NCBI GenBank assembly: GCA_910588365.1
Contig: CAJUQS010000181.1
Span: 1 to 20,948, forward strand
Direction: 5' to 3'
Length of the DNA: 20,948 bases
From: an uncultured Oscillospiraceae bacterium
GTDB lineage: Bacteria; Bacillota; Clostridia; Oscillospirales; Oscillospiraceae
The stretch's first letter is position 1; the number at the start of each line of letters is the position of its first letter. Positions 6,638 through 14,461 of the stretch are shown here, in pieces. The notes beneath the pieces were generated by a model. It ran no database searches. It worked only from the letters and a program-made list of their open reading frames with translations, and was not told the origin of the DNA. Both the position numbers and the translations under genes were made by a program.

Positions 6638-6691
6638 GCCGGGTCCCCGATTTTTAACGAGAAATTTACAGGCTATGGCGCGTCCCTGTGC

Positions 6692-7660
6692 TCACGCCAG
6701 CAGGAACTGGGCGGCGCAGAAGGCGGCGTAGACCGCCAGCAGCAGGACGCCCTGGCTCCGGAACAGCCGCCCCTTTGCCAGCGCGGGGACGGTCAGCACC
6801 AGCATCACCAGGAACATCACCGGCAGATCCAGCACCAGGGAGGCGCTCACGCCGGCAATCCGGGCTCCCTGGGGGATCCAGAAGGGTGCCAGGGTTACGG
6901 ATACGCCGCTGACCAGCACCAGATTGAAGAGGTTCGCGCCCACCACGTTGCCCAGGGAGAGGCTGCCGTGGCCCTTGATCAGGGAGGTGACGGCGGTGAC
7001 CAGCTCCGGCAGGGAGGTCCCCAGAGCCACGAAGGTGAGGGCGATGACGGACTCCGGCACCCCCAGTGCCTGGGCGATCAGGATGCCGTTGTCCACCAGC
7101 AGGTCCGCGCCCACGGCGATCAGCGCCGCGCCAACCGCCAGCAGCACCGCGGCCCTGGGGACGGAGACGGCCTCCTCCTCCGCGGCCCCGCCGCCGGCGG
7201 CGAGGGAGGCCCGGCGGGCCTGCGCCACGGTGACTGCCATATAGAGCACGAACAGGGCCAGCAGGACAAGGCCGATGGGGCGGCTGAAATAGCCGGTCCA
7301 CCAGGCGGTCACCGCGTAGATCGCGGCGGCGGCAAAGAAGAAGAACACCGGTGTGCGCAGGGCCTTCGCGTCGATCCTGCCGGGCCGGACCGCGATGGTG
7401 ACGGCGGCAATGAGGGCCGCGTTGCAGATGACGGAGCCGATGGCGTTGCCATAGGCGATCTCGCCGTGGCCGCCCACGGCGGAGGTGGTGGAGACCATCA
7501 CCTCGGGCAGGGTGGTGCCGATGGACACCACGGTGGCGCCGATGAGCAGATCCGGCACCCGGAGGCGGCGGGCAATCGCCGCCGCGCCGTCCACAAACCA
7601 GTCGCCGCCCTTGATCAGGCACAGCAGTCCGACGGCAAATAAAATAATGGGAACTGTCAT
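6692..7660 (-). CDS. CaCA-family calcium/sodium (cation) antiporter, YrbG-like
   Basis: This membrane antiporter exchanges Ca2+ (or another cation) for Na+ or H+. Its 322 residues form ten hydrophobic segments in two inverted halves, joined by a polar loop around residues 150-168 that contains an acidic AAEEEAVS stretch. Both alpha repeats are intact: GTTLPEVMVS (from residue 48) with GNAIGSVICN in the first half, and GTSLPELVTAVTS with GNVVGANLFN in the second. The glutamates in the two LPE motifs are the expected ion ligands. The start at 7660 has GGAGG 8 nt upstream. It lies 26 nt behind the phosphohexomutase gene and is probably cotranscribed with it. It precedes the oadB unit, which has its own promoter. 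A functional link through the Na+ gradient is possible but inferred. Confidence 0.92.
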   Translation of the reverse strand: MTVPIILFAVGLLCLIKGGDWFVDGAAAIARRLRVPDLLIGATVVSIGTTLPEVMVSTTSAVGGHGEIAYGNAIGSVICNAALIAAVTIAVRPGRIDAKALRTPVFFFFAAAAIYAVTAWWTGYFSRPIGLVLLALFVLYMAVTVAQARRASLAAGGGAAEEEAVSVPRAAVLLAVGAALIAVGADLLVDNGILIAQALGVPESVIALTFVALGTSLPELVTAVTSLIKGHGSLSLGNVVGANLFNLVLVSGVSVTLAPFWIPQGARIAGVSASLVLDLPVMFLVMLVLTVPALAKGRLFRSQGVLLLAVYAAFCAAQFLLA

Positions 7661-7686
7661 CTTTTCGTTTCCTCCTGTTTTTCCTT

Positions 7687-9120
7687 CTATTCCGCCTTCC
7701 GGCCGTCCAGGCCCAGGAACTCCTCCAGCCGCCGGACCTCGGCCGCGGCCCGGTCCTCGCGGTCCATCTCGCAGAAGATCCGCAGCAGGGGCTCGGTGCC
7801 GGAGAAGCGGCAGACTGCCCAGCCGCCGCCCTGGAAGCGGACCTTGCAGCCGTCGGCGTAGCTGACCTGCTCCACCGGGCGGCCGAATTCCGGCAGCCGC
7901 CTGTCCTCCAGGAGCAGGGCGCTGATGCGCTGGCGCTCCTCCCGGGAGAAGCGGTAGCCCCGCTCCACCATCTCAAAGCGGCCGTAGCGGTCCACCATCT
8001 CCTGGTAGAGCTCCGACAGCCGCCGCCCGGTGGTGGCCATCATCTCCACCAGCAGCGCGGCGGCGTAGATGCCGTCCTTGCCCTGGATATGGCCCCGGAC
8101 CGTCAGGCCCCCGGAGCTCTCCCCGCCGATGAGGGCCCCGGTCTCCCGCATCTTCCCGGACACGTGCTTGAATCCCACGGGTACCTCCCAGCAGTCCTCC
8201 CCGAAATCCGCGGCCACGGCGTCCAGCAGGTGGGTGGTGGCCAGATTGCGCACCGCCGGCCCCCGCCAGCCCTTGTAGCGCAGCAGGTAGTAGTAGAGCA
8301 GGGACAGGATCTTGTTGGGGTGGAGAAACTCCCCCTGGTCGTCGATCACCCCCAGCCGGTCGGCGTCGCCGTCGGTGGCGATGCCGATGTCGCAGCCGTG
8401 CTCCTCCACGAAGCTCTGGAGGCTGACCATGGTCTTCCCATTGGGGGCCGGCAGACGGCCGCCGAAGAGTGCGTCCCGCCGCTCGTGGATCACATCCACA
8501 TCGCACCGGGCGGTGATGAGGATGGTTTGCAGGGCGGTTTTGGACACGCCGTACATGGGGTCCAGGGCCACCTTCAGCCCCCTGGCCCGGATGGCGTCCA
8601 TGTTCACCGAGCGGATGATGGCGTCAATATACGGGTTCATGGGATCCACGATGCGGATACGACCGGTCCGGACGCCCTCCTCATAGGGAACCACGGGAAT
8701 ATCCTCCCCCGCCAGCAGGCGGATATACGCCTCAATGCCGGCTGTCACCTCCTCGCTGGCGTCCCGGCCCCCCTCGGTGAAAACCTTCACGCCGTTGTAG
8801 AGGGCGGGGTTGTGGCTGGCGGTGACCGCCATGCCGCAGGGCAGGTCGTAGTAGCTGACGGCAAACATCAGCATGGGCGTGGGCGCCTCCCGCTCCACCA
8901 CCAGGCAGGGGATCTCCGCCCCCGCCATCACCTCGGCGGCCCAGTGGGCGGCCTCCCGGGAGAGGAAGCGGCGGTCATAGCCCACCAGAAATCCACGTGC
9001 GGCCCCGCCCTCCTCACGCATCCGCCGGGCCAGGGCGGCGGTCAGCAGCTGGACGTTGGCCTTCGTGAAGCCGTCCCCTATGACGGCCCTCCAGCCGCCC
9101 GTACCAAATCGAATCCCCAT
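7687..9120 (-). CDS. Phosphoglucomutase/phosphomannomutase family protein
   Basis: This alpha-D-phosphohexomutase moves phosphate between C1 and C6 of a hexose, probably linking glucose-1-phosphate from galactoside breakdown to glycolysis and cell-wall precursors. The four active-site elements are all present. The phosphoserine loop is TASHNP (Ser102), the Mg2+ loop is DGDADR (250-255) and the sugar-binding loop is GGESSGG (332-338). The C-terminal phosphate-binding loop is RFSGTEPLLRIF. Length is 477 residues, normal for the family. The ATG at 9120 has AGGAG about 12 nt upstream, a slightly long spacing. It is divergent from the AraC-family gene and leads a probable two-gene unit with the CaCA antiporter. 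Glucose versus mannose preference cannot be read from the sequence. Confidence 0.94.
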   Translation of the reverse strand: MGIRFGTGGWRAVIGDGFTKANVQLLTAALARRMREEGGAARGFLVGYDRRFLSREAAHWAAEVMAGAEIPCLVVEREAPTPMLMFAVSYYDLPCGMAVTASHNPALYNGVKVFTEGGRDASEEVTAGIEAYIRLLAGEDIPVVPYEEGVRTGRIRIVDPMNPYIDAIIRSVNMDAIRARGLKVALDPMYGVSKTALQTILITARCDVDVIHERRDALFGGRLPAPNGKTMVSLQSFVEEHGCDIGIATDGDADRLGVIDDQGEFLHPNKILSLLYYYLLRYKGWRGPAVRNLATTHLLDAVAADFGEDCWEVPVGFKHVSGKMRETGALIGGESSGGLTVRGHIQGKDGIYAAALLVEMMATTGRRLSELYQEMVDRYGRFEMVERGYRFSREERQRISALLLEDRRLPEFGRPVEQVSYADGCKVRFQGGGWAVCRFSGTEPLLRIFCEMDREDRAAAEVRRLEEFLGLDGRKAE

Positions 9121-9184
9121 CTCTCATATGCTCCTTTCTGTCTGCGGAGAAGCTCTCCCGCCGCGCGGCGCGGCTTGTCCCCCT

Positions 9185-9214
9185 ATTCTACCACGCCGGC
9201 GGGCGGCTGTGGAA
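9185..9214 (-). promoter_or_regulatory. Probable promoter of the phosphohexomutase gene
   Basis: On the minus strand TTCCAC (9214-9209) and TAGAAT (9190-9185) are separated by 18 nt. This is only a moderate match, but it is the best one ahead of the gene. Confidence 0.45.
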
Positions 9215-9280
9215 CTTTTTTCCAAAAAAATTTTTCTGTTTTTTGCGGAAAAATCTTAAATTTGTCCGTAAGAGAGCTGA

Positions 9281-9292
9281 AATGCAACAAAA
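9281..9292 (+). promoter_or_regulatory. Possible regulator site upstream of the araC-type gene
   Basis: AATGCAACAAAA lies 15 nt before the -35 of the AraC-family gene. The identical 12-mer occurs in the same orientation relative to transcription upstream of the galactoside operon (17024-17013). It is a candidate binding site for the encoded regulator. Confidence 0.35.
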
Positions 9293-9307
9293 ACAGTATA
9301 TTTCTCC

Positions 9308-9336
9308 TTGAAATCCTGCCTGTTTAATGATATACT
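9308..9336 (+). promoter_or_regulatory. Sigma-A promoter of the AraC-family gene
   Basis: TTGAAA (9308-9313), a 17-nt spacer and TATACT (9331-9336) give a start near 9343 and a leader of about 50 nt. Confidence 0.8.
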
Positions 9337-9391
9337 GCCTGTATGGAAGGCGGAGATTTTATTTGAAGCCGTAAGTGAAAGTGAGTGATGA

Positions 9392-10252
9392 ATGATGGAC
9401 AATTATTCCTTTTCCATCTTCCCCAATGACCATTTTCTCGATCTGACCCTCTACCAATACGGCTGGGAGCAGTGTGCCCCCCTCTATTCCTACGGTCCCT
9501 CTGTCCGCAACCACTACCTGTTTCACTTTATCATCTCTGGCAGGGGGCAGCTCCGCTCCAATGACGCCGACGGGGTGACCCATCATCACCGCCTGGGGCC
9601 CGGCCAGGGGTTTCTCATCTGCCCCGGCCAGGTCAACACCTACTGCGCCGACGAGCAGCAGCCCTGGAAGTACGTATGGCTGGAATTTGACGGGCTGCGG
9701 GCGGCGGACTACCTGACCGCCGCCGGGCTGAGTGTGTCCCAGCCCATCTACGTTCCCCGGGAGGCGGGGCAGGCCGGCTCCCTTCAGGACCGGATGCTCT
9801 ACATCGCCGACCACCCGGAGGCCACCTCGCTGCACCTGATCGGCCAGCTGTGCCTCTTCCTCGACGATCTGGTCCAGAGCTCCTCCACCCGCCGGGAGAC
9901 CCGCGGGGGGCCGCTCCGGGACTTCTACATCCAGGAGGCGGTGACCTACATCAAGCAGAACTACCAGCGGCCCCTGACCGTGGAGGAGATCGCCGGGGTG
10001 TGCAAGCTCAACCGCAGCTATTTCAGCAAGCTGTTCAAGGAGGTCATCGGCTGTACGCCCCAGGAGTTCCTCATCGCCCTGCGGCTGAACGAGGCGGCGG
10101 AGCTGATGAAGAGCTCCAACACCTCCATCGGGGAGATCGCCGTCCGCTGCGGCTATCCCAACCAGCTCCACTTCTCCCAGGCGTTCAAAAAGCGCTACGG
10201 CGTGCCCCCCAGGGAGTGGAGAAAGGAGAATAAGCCGGTAAAAAAGTCCTGA
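9392..10252 (+). CDS. AraC-family transcriptional regulator, cupin sensor type
   Basis: This is a 286-residue activator-type regulator. The N-terminal part (about 10-150) is an AraC-type cupin ligand-binding domain with the typical FHFIISGRGQL and PGQGFLICPGQ stretches. The C-terminal part (about 180-280) holds two helix-turn-helix units: LTVEEIAGVCKLNRSYFSKLFK and SIGEIAVRCGYPNQLHFSQAFKKRYG, followed by the PPREWRK signature. The architecture resembles MsmR/RafR-type regulators of alpha-galactoside operons. With a GH36 galactosidase and sugar ABC genes 1-7 kb away, galactoside sensing is likely, although it is not adjacent to that operon. The RBS before ATG 9392 is weak, with two consecutive ATGs. 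The stop codon is inside the stem of its terminator. Confidence 0.9.
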   Translation: MMDNYSFSIFPNDHFLDLTLYQYGWEQCAPLYSYGPSVRNHYLFHFIISGRGQLRSNDADGVTHHHRLGPGQGFLICPGQVNTYCADEQQPWKYVWLEFDGLRAADYLTAAGLSVSQPIYVPREAGQAGSLQDRMLYIADHPEATSLHLIGQLCLFLDDLVQSSSTRRETRGGPLRDFYIQEAVTYIKQNYQRPLTVEEIAGVCKLNRSYFSKLFKEVIGCTPQEFLIALRLNEAAELMKSSNTSIGEIAVRCGYPNQLHFSQAFKKRYGVPPREWRKENKPVKKS

Positions 10253-10274
10253 CCGCTGTGGGTCAGGACTTTTT
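10245..10274 (+). terminator. Intrinsic terminator of the AraC-family gene
   Basis: A perfect 10-bp stem AGTCCTGACC/GGTCAGGACT with a 6-nt loop is followed by a run of T. The preceding A tract makes it potentially active in both directions. The gene's TGA lies in the 5' arm. Confidence 0.92.
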
Positions 10275-10311
10275 GCGGAGCGGGAGTGCCCGCCGCGACA
10301 GGAACTTTTGT

Positions 10312-10341
10312 TTGACTTTTTGCCGGAAGCGGGAGTATAAT
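10312..10341 (+). promoter_or_regulatory. Sigma-A promoter of the DUF2461 gene
   Basis: TTGACT (10312-10317) and a perfect TATAAT (10336-10341) are 18 nt apart. The predicted start near 10348 leaves a leader of about 155 nt. Confidence 0.82.
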
Positions 10342-10343
10342 AT

Positions 10344-10470
10344 TGCTTCCGATCCGAAAGGTCGGAAGTAAAATGTGCCATGTTTTGCGGCTGCCGCCGT
10401 TTACGGCGGCGAGCAAAAGGGCTTGAATCAAATGTATGATTCCCGAATTTTTCATACGGGAATCATACCG
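10344..10470 (+). promoter_or_regulatory. Structured 5' leader with three hairpins, class unknown
   Basis: Three stem-loops follow one another between promoter and gene. The first pairs CTTCCGA with TCGGAAG. The second pairs GCCGCCG with CGGCGGC, extended below by TTTTGC/GCAAAA across an internal loop. The third is an 11-bp TATGATTCCCG/CGGGAATCATA stem. No U-tract terminator is seen. I do not recognise a known riboswitch. Confidence 0.55.
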
Positions 10471-10502
10471 GCACCACGATAGATAGAAAGAGGATGTGAG
10501 CG

Positions 10503-11180
10503 ATGTTTCAAGGCTACAGCGAAAAGACATTGGACTTCATGTGGGGTATCCGGCTGAACAACGACCGGGCGTGGTTCACCGCCCACAAGGAGGAGTATCA
10601 GGCGCATCTCTACCAGCCCACCGTGGAGCTGGGGCGGGAGGTGCACCAGCGGTTCACGGAGAAGTTCCCCAAGCTGGGGCTGAACCTCCACGTCTGCCGC
10701 ATCTACCGGGACGCCCGCCGCCTACACGGGCAGGGGCCCTACAAGGACCACCTGTGGCTGACCATCCGCCCGGAAAACGACGTCTGGAGCCGCCAGCCGG
10801 TTTTCTGGTTCGAGATTGCCCCGGAGGGGTGGAGCTATGGCGTGGGCTTCTGGAACGCCTCGGCCCAGACCATGGCCGCCATGCGCCGGGATATCGACGG
10901 GGAGCCCGGGCGGCTGGAGAAGCTGGCCCGACGGCTGAAGCGGGACGGCCGCTTCCAGGTCCAGGGGCAGGACTACGCCCGTCCGAAGGGGGACCCGTCC
11001 CCGCTGCTGACGCCCTGGTACAACAAGAAGGACATCTCCGTGGGCTGTAACCGCCCCTTCGACGATCTGCTCTGCTCCCCGGCGCTGGTGGACGAGCTGG
11101 CGGACGCCTTCGCCTTCCTGGTGCCGGTGTACCAGTATTTCCAGTCCTTCTGCAGGGCGGGGCTGGAGGATTTGAAATAG
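10503..11180 (+). CDS. DUF2461 family protein (TIGR02453-like)
   Basis: This 225-residue protein has the marks of the DUF2461 family: an N-terminal FxGYSEKTLDFMWGIRLNNDRAWFTAHKEEY-type segment (here from residue 2), the central RIYRDARRL and PYKDHLWLTI stretch, and a WYNKKD motif in the C-terminal third. The function is not established for the family. It has no signal peptide or membrane segment, so it is cytosolic. The start follows AGAGGA at a suitable distance. It is a single-gene unit with its own promoter, a structured leader and a strong hairpin behind it. It sits between the AraC-type gene and the convergent GH36 gene, and nothing in its context points to a role in sugar use. Confidence 0.88.
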   Translation: MFQGYSEKTLDFMWGIRLNNDRAWFTAHKEEYQAHLYQPTVELGREVHQRFTEKFPKLGLNLHVCRIYRDARRLHGQGPYKDHLWLTIRPENDVWSRQPVFWFEIAPEGWSYGVGFWNASAQTMAAMRRDIDGEPGRLEKLARRLKRDGRFQVQGQDYARPKGDPSPLLTPWYNKKDISVGCNRPFDDLLCSPALVDELADAFAFLVPVYQYFQSFCRAGLEDLK

Positions 11181-11194
11181 AATAGAACGGACAA

Positions 11195-11221
11195 GGCCGG
11201 CGGGGTTCATCCCCGCCGGCC
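11195..11221 (+). terminator. GC-rich stem-loop behind the DUF2461 gene
   Basis: A perfect 11-bp stem GGCCGGCGGGG/CCCCGCCGGCC with a 5-nt loop begins 14 nt after the stop codon. A good U tract is lacking, so termination may be partial. Confidence 0.65.
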
Positions 11222-11263
11222 TGCTGACTGTACGGGCCGAACCCGGCCCGGGATTTCCTTCTC

Positions 11264-11287
11264 AAAAAGTGGCGCTGCCGCTTTTTT
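11264..11287 (-). terminator. Terminator of the galactoside operon
   Basis: Behind the GH36 stop on the minus strand an A-rich arm and GGC/GCC core (one mismatch) form a hairpin ending in CTTTTT. An additional CGGGCC/GGCCCG hairpin lies at 11233-11250. Together with the hairpin at 11195 they separate the convergent genes. Confidence 0.7.
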
Positions 11288-11294
11288 GACGCGA

Positions 11295-13487
11295 TTACGC
11301 CTCCACGGCCCGCAGGTACAGCTGCCGGGCCTGATAATCCCCCGCGATCAGGGGGAAGGAGAGGCCGGCGTGCAGGAGGGCCGCGCCGTCGTAGATCCGC
11401 TCTCCGCCGTCAATGCGGTAGCGCAGGGCGGGGTCCAGGCCCTTCAGCCTCAGCACGATGAAGGGCAGGGCGGCCCGGGCGGAGCCGGTGACCAGGGAGA
11501 CCAGGGCCTCCCGCCTGTCCCGGGAGACGTGCTGCCAGGCGGTATAGGTCAGATCCCGGAAGGGGTCCGTCAGCCGGTAGTAGTCCCCCTGGCTGATGAG
11601 GGCGGCACGGTCCTTGAAGGTGCGGACCTGCGCCCGGACGGTCTCCTTCTCCTCAGCCGTACACCTGCCCAGATCCATCTCATACCCGAAGGTGCCGCAC
11701 ATGGCCACCACGCCCCGGGTCTCCATGGGGGCGGCGCGCCGGGTCTGCCCGTTGGGCACGGCGGAGACGTGGGCGCCGATGGCGCTGACCGGGTAGCAGA
11801 AGGCGGTGCCGCACTGGATGCGCAGCCGGTCGATGGCGTCGGTGTTGTCGCTGCACCAAATCTGGGGGGTGTAGTAGAGCATCCCGGCGTCGAACCGGCC
11901 GCCGCCGCCGCTGCATCCCTCGGTGAGGAGGCCGGGGTAGTCCCGGTGGAGCCGCTCCAGCAGGTCGTAGACCCCCAGCATGTACCGGTGGTAGACCTCC
12001 CCCTGCCGGCCGGCGGGCAGGGCGGCGGACCACACGTCGGAGAGGGAGCGGTTCATGTCCCACTTGATGTAGGAGACGTCCGCGCTGTCCAGCACCCGGC
12101 AGATGGCGGCGTAGACGTGGTCCCGGACCTCCTGCCGGGAGAAGTCCAGCACCAGCTGGCTCCGGCCCTGGGCCTGGGGCCGGCCGGGGGCCCCCAGTGC
12201 CCAGTCCGGATGGGCCCGGTAGAGCTCGCTGCGCTCGCTGACCATCTCCGGCTCGATCCACAGTCCGAAGCCCATGCCCAGCGCCTGGATGCGGGGCACC
12301 AGGGCCTCCAGGCCGCCGGGGAGCTTCTTCTCGTTCACGTCCCAGTCCCCCAGGCCGCCGCAGTCGTCGTCCCGTGTGCCGAACCAGCCGTCATCCATGA
12401 CGAACAGCTCCATCCCCAGCTCCGCACCCTCCCGGGCGATGGATACCAGTTTGTCCGCGTCAAAGCGGAACTCCGTGGCCTCCCAGTTGTTGATGAGCAC
12501 GGGCCGCCGCTTTCCCTGATAGGGGTCCCGGATGAGCCGCTGCCGGATGGCCCGGTGGAAGCGGTGGGTCATGGGGGTCAGGCCGTCGGGGGAGCAGACA
12601 AGGGCCGCCTCCGGGGCGGTGAAGCACTCACCGGGGGCCAGGGTCCAGCGGAAGTGGTGGGGGTGAATGCCCATCACCAGCCGGGTATCGTCGAACTGGC
12701 TGCGCTCTGCCGCCGCCAGGAAATTGCCGCTGTAGAGCAGGGCCGCGCCATAGCACAGGCCGTGGTCCTCCCCGGCGTCCTGCTCGCAGAGGATGACGAA
12801 GGGGTTGTGCTGGTGGCTGGAGGTCCCGCGGAGGCTGCCCACGCTCTGTACGCCGGGGCGCAGGGCCGCCCGATTCAGGTTCCGCTCCTTCACGTGGCCG
12901 CCGTCAAAGGTGACAAGGTCCAGATCCGCCCGGTTGAAATCCAGGCAAAGGCTCATGGCGCGGCACAGCGCCGCCGGCCTGTCCCCCCGGTTGGTCAGCC
13001 GGACCGCCCGGGTGATGAGATCGTCCTCCTCGCACACGCCGTAGAGCAGCTCCGCCTCGATCCCGGAGCAGGGGTCCCGGAGCAGGATGGACAGCGTCTC
13101 CCACCCCTCCCGGCCGAAAAAGGCGGGGAGGCCCTCCAGGGCGTACTTCCCCGGACGGATCTCGTGGGAGGCATAGCGCAGATCCAGCAGAAGGCTGCCG
13201 TCGGGCTGCTCCACCTCGGCGGAGGCGAGGCGGTAGTCCCCCACGCCGCAGGTGGAGTACTCCTGGGGCAGGGTGTCCAGGGAGTAGATCCGGTCCGCGC
13301 CGGAGCCGCTGGGGTTGGGGGAGAAGCCCCGGTCCGTGTACTGAAGGAGGTAGCTCAGATCCCCGTCACCAACCCGGGGACCGTAGTAGAGGTGGAGCAG
13401 GACGCCGTGTCCGTCCGCCTGCATCTGGTAGGTGGTGCGGCGGGTGTGGAGGGTGAAGGTCCCGCTCTTGCTGTCATAAATCATCAT
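11295..13487 (-). CDS. Alpha-galactosidase, glycoside hydrolase family 36
   Basis: This enzyme hydrolyses terminal alpha-1,6-galactose from melibiose, raffinose and stachyose. At 730 residues it has the full AgaA/RafA-type architecture: an N-terminal beta-supersandwich (about 1-330), the catalytic TIM barrel (about 330-640) and a C-terminal beta domain. The nucleophile is Asp477 in YIKWDMNRS. The acid/base is Asp547 in WCSDNTDA. The substrate-binding WEATEF, VMDDGWFG and TEGCSGGGGRFD motifs are present. Numbering is within one residue of the well-studied Geobacillus enzymes. There is no signal peptide, so the substrate is taken up intact by the transporter encoded upstream. It is the last gene of the operon, 119 nt behind the second permease with a hairpin in between. 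The start is the first of two ATGs, after AAGGTGA. Confidence 0.96.
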   Translation of the reverse strand: MMIYDSKSGTFTLHTRRTTYQMQADGHGVLLHLYYGPRVGDGDLSYLLQYTDRGFSPNPSGSGADRIYSLDTLPQEYSTCGVGDYRLASAEVEQPDGSLLLDLRYASHEIRPGKYALEGLPAFFGREGWETLSILLRDPCSGIEAELLYGVCEEDDLITRAVRLTNRGDRPAALCRAMSLCLDFNRADLDLVTFDGGHVKERNLNRAALRPGVQSVGSLRGTSSHQHNPFVILCEQDAGEDHGLCYGAALLYSGNFLAAAERSQFDDTRLVMGIHPHHFRWTLAPGECFTAPEAALVCSPDGLTPMTHRFHRAIRQRLIRDPYQGKRRPVLINNWEATEFRFDADKLVSIAREGAELGMELFVMDDGWFGTRDDDCGGLGDWDVNEKKLPGGLEALVPRIQALGMGFGLWIEPEMVSERSELYRAHPDWALGAPGRPQAQGRSQLVLDFSRQEVRDHVYAAICRVLDSADVSYIKWDMNRSLSDVWSAALPAGRQGEVYHRYMLGVYDLLERLHRDYPGLLTEGCSGGGGRFDAGMLYYTPQIWCSDNTDAIDRLRIQCGTAFCYPVSAIGAHVSAVPNGQTRRAAPMETRGVVAMCGTFGYEMDLGRCTAEEKETVRAQVRTFKDRAALISQGDYYRLTDPFRDLTYTAWQHVSRDRREALVSLVTGSARAALPFIVLRLKGLDPALRYRIDGGERIYDGAALLHAGLSFPLIAGDYQARQLYLRAVEA

Positions 13488-13530
13488 ATCGTATCACCTT
13501 ACTCAAGCCTGTTATGCTTATTTATGTGGA

Positions 13531-13562
13531 CAGCCCCGGCCCGCTGACGCTGGCCGGGGCTG
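13531..13562 (-). other. Intercistronic hairpin between permease and galactosidase
   Basis: A perfect 11-bp stem CAGCCCCGGCC/GGCCGGGGCTG with a 10-nt loop lies between the permease stop and the GH36 start. No T run follows on the minus strand. It is likely an mRNA-stabilising or attenuating element that sets unequal expression of transporter and enzyme. Confidence 0.55.
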
Positions 13563-13606
13563 CCGCAGGGGAAAATGGAGGAGAATGAAGAAAACGCGCG
13601 TGTGGA

Positions 13607-14449
13607 TTACTTTCCGCCCGTACCGGCGATGCCCTCCACGAACTGGCGCTGGAAGATGAGGTAGAGGACCACCATGGGCAGCATGGCCAGCAGGGAGCCG
13701 GACATCAGCACGGGGAAGTTGGTGGAGAACTGGCCCTTCAGCGTGGAGAGGCCGGAGGAGAGGGTCATCATCTTCAGGTCGGAGTTGACCACCAGGGGCC
13801 ACATCAGATCGCCGTAGGCAAACACGGCGGTGAAGATGGTCAGAGCGGCCACGGAGGTGCCCGTCAGGGGGAACATGACCTTATAGAAGGTCTGCCACTG
13901 GTTGCACCCGTCCAGATAGGCGGCCTCGCCCACCTCGTCGGGGATGCTCATGTAGGTCTGGCGCAGGAAGAACACGCCGAAGGCGCTGACCAGACCGGGG
14001 AAGACCAGGGCGAAAATGGTGTTGGCCATGCCCATCTTGGCGACCATCTGGTACTGGGGGATGATGAAGATCTGGCTGGGCAGGGACATCTGAACCAGCA
14101 CGATGCCGAACAGGAGGCCCTTGCCTCTGAACTTCAGCTTGGCGAAAGCGTAGCCGGCCATGGAGCTGAACAGGACCGCGCAGATCACCCGGAAGAAGAC
14201 CATCAGCGTGGTGTTCCAGTACAGGTGGCCAAAGGGCAGGGAGGCGATGGCCTCCTTGAAGTTGTCCAGCATCCACTTGGCGGGGAAGATGGTGGGCGGG
14301 ATCTGCATACTCTCCGGCACGGTCTTGGAGCTGGTGAGGATCATCCACACGAAGGGGAAGATCATGATCACCGCGCCCAGGATCAGGAAGAAATAGGTGA
14401 GGAACTTGTTGATGGCGTAGGAACGTCTCAGAGAATCTGTACTTTTCAT
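13607..14449 (-). CDS. Sugar ABC transporter permease, MalG/MsmG type
   Basis: This is the second transmembrane subunit of a CUT1-class carbohydrate importer. Its 280 residues carry six predicted membrane helices. The cytoplasmic coupling motif is EAAYLDGCNQWQTFYKVMFP (EAA...G), which contacts the ATPase. The start at 14449 is preceded by AAGGAGG at good spacing. It lies 12 nt behind the first permease. The ATPase gene is absent from the operon, which is usual in Firmicutes, where one MsmK-type ATPase serves several CUT1 systems. Confidence 0.95.
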   Translation of the reverse strand: MKSTDSLRRSYAINKFLTYFFLILGAVIMIFPFVWMILTSSKTVPESMQIPPTIFPAKWMLDNFKEAIASLPFGHLYWNTTLMVFFRVICAVLFSSMAGYAFAKLKFRGKGLLFGIVLVQMSLPSQIFIIPQYQMVAKMGMANTIFALVFPGLVSAFGVFFLRQTYMSIPDEVGEAAYLDGCNQWQTFYKVMFPLTGTSVAALTIFTAVFAYGDLMWPLVVNSDLKMMTLSSGLSTLKGQFSTNFPVLMSGSLLAMLPMVVLYLIFQRQFVEGIAGTGGK

Positions 14450-14461
14450 GTCGATCCCTCC

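Noticed and set aside
11286..13547. A 753-codon open frame on the plus strand opposite the GH36 gene
   Set aside because: It is a GC-driven antisense shadow, with a low-complexity Ala/Gly/Val/Pro composition and no family features. The minus-strand protein has all GH36 catalytic residues.
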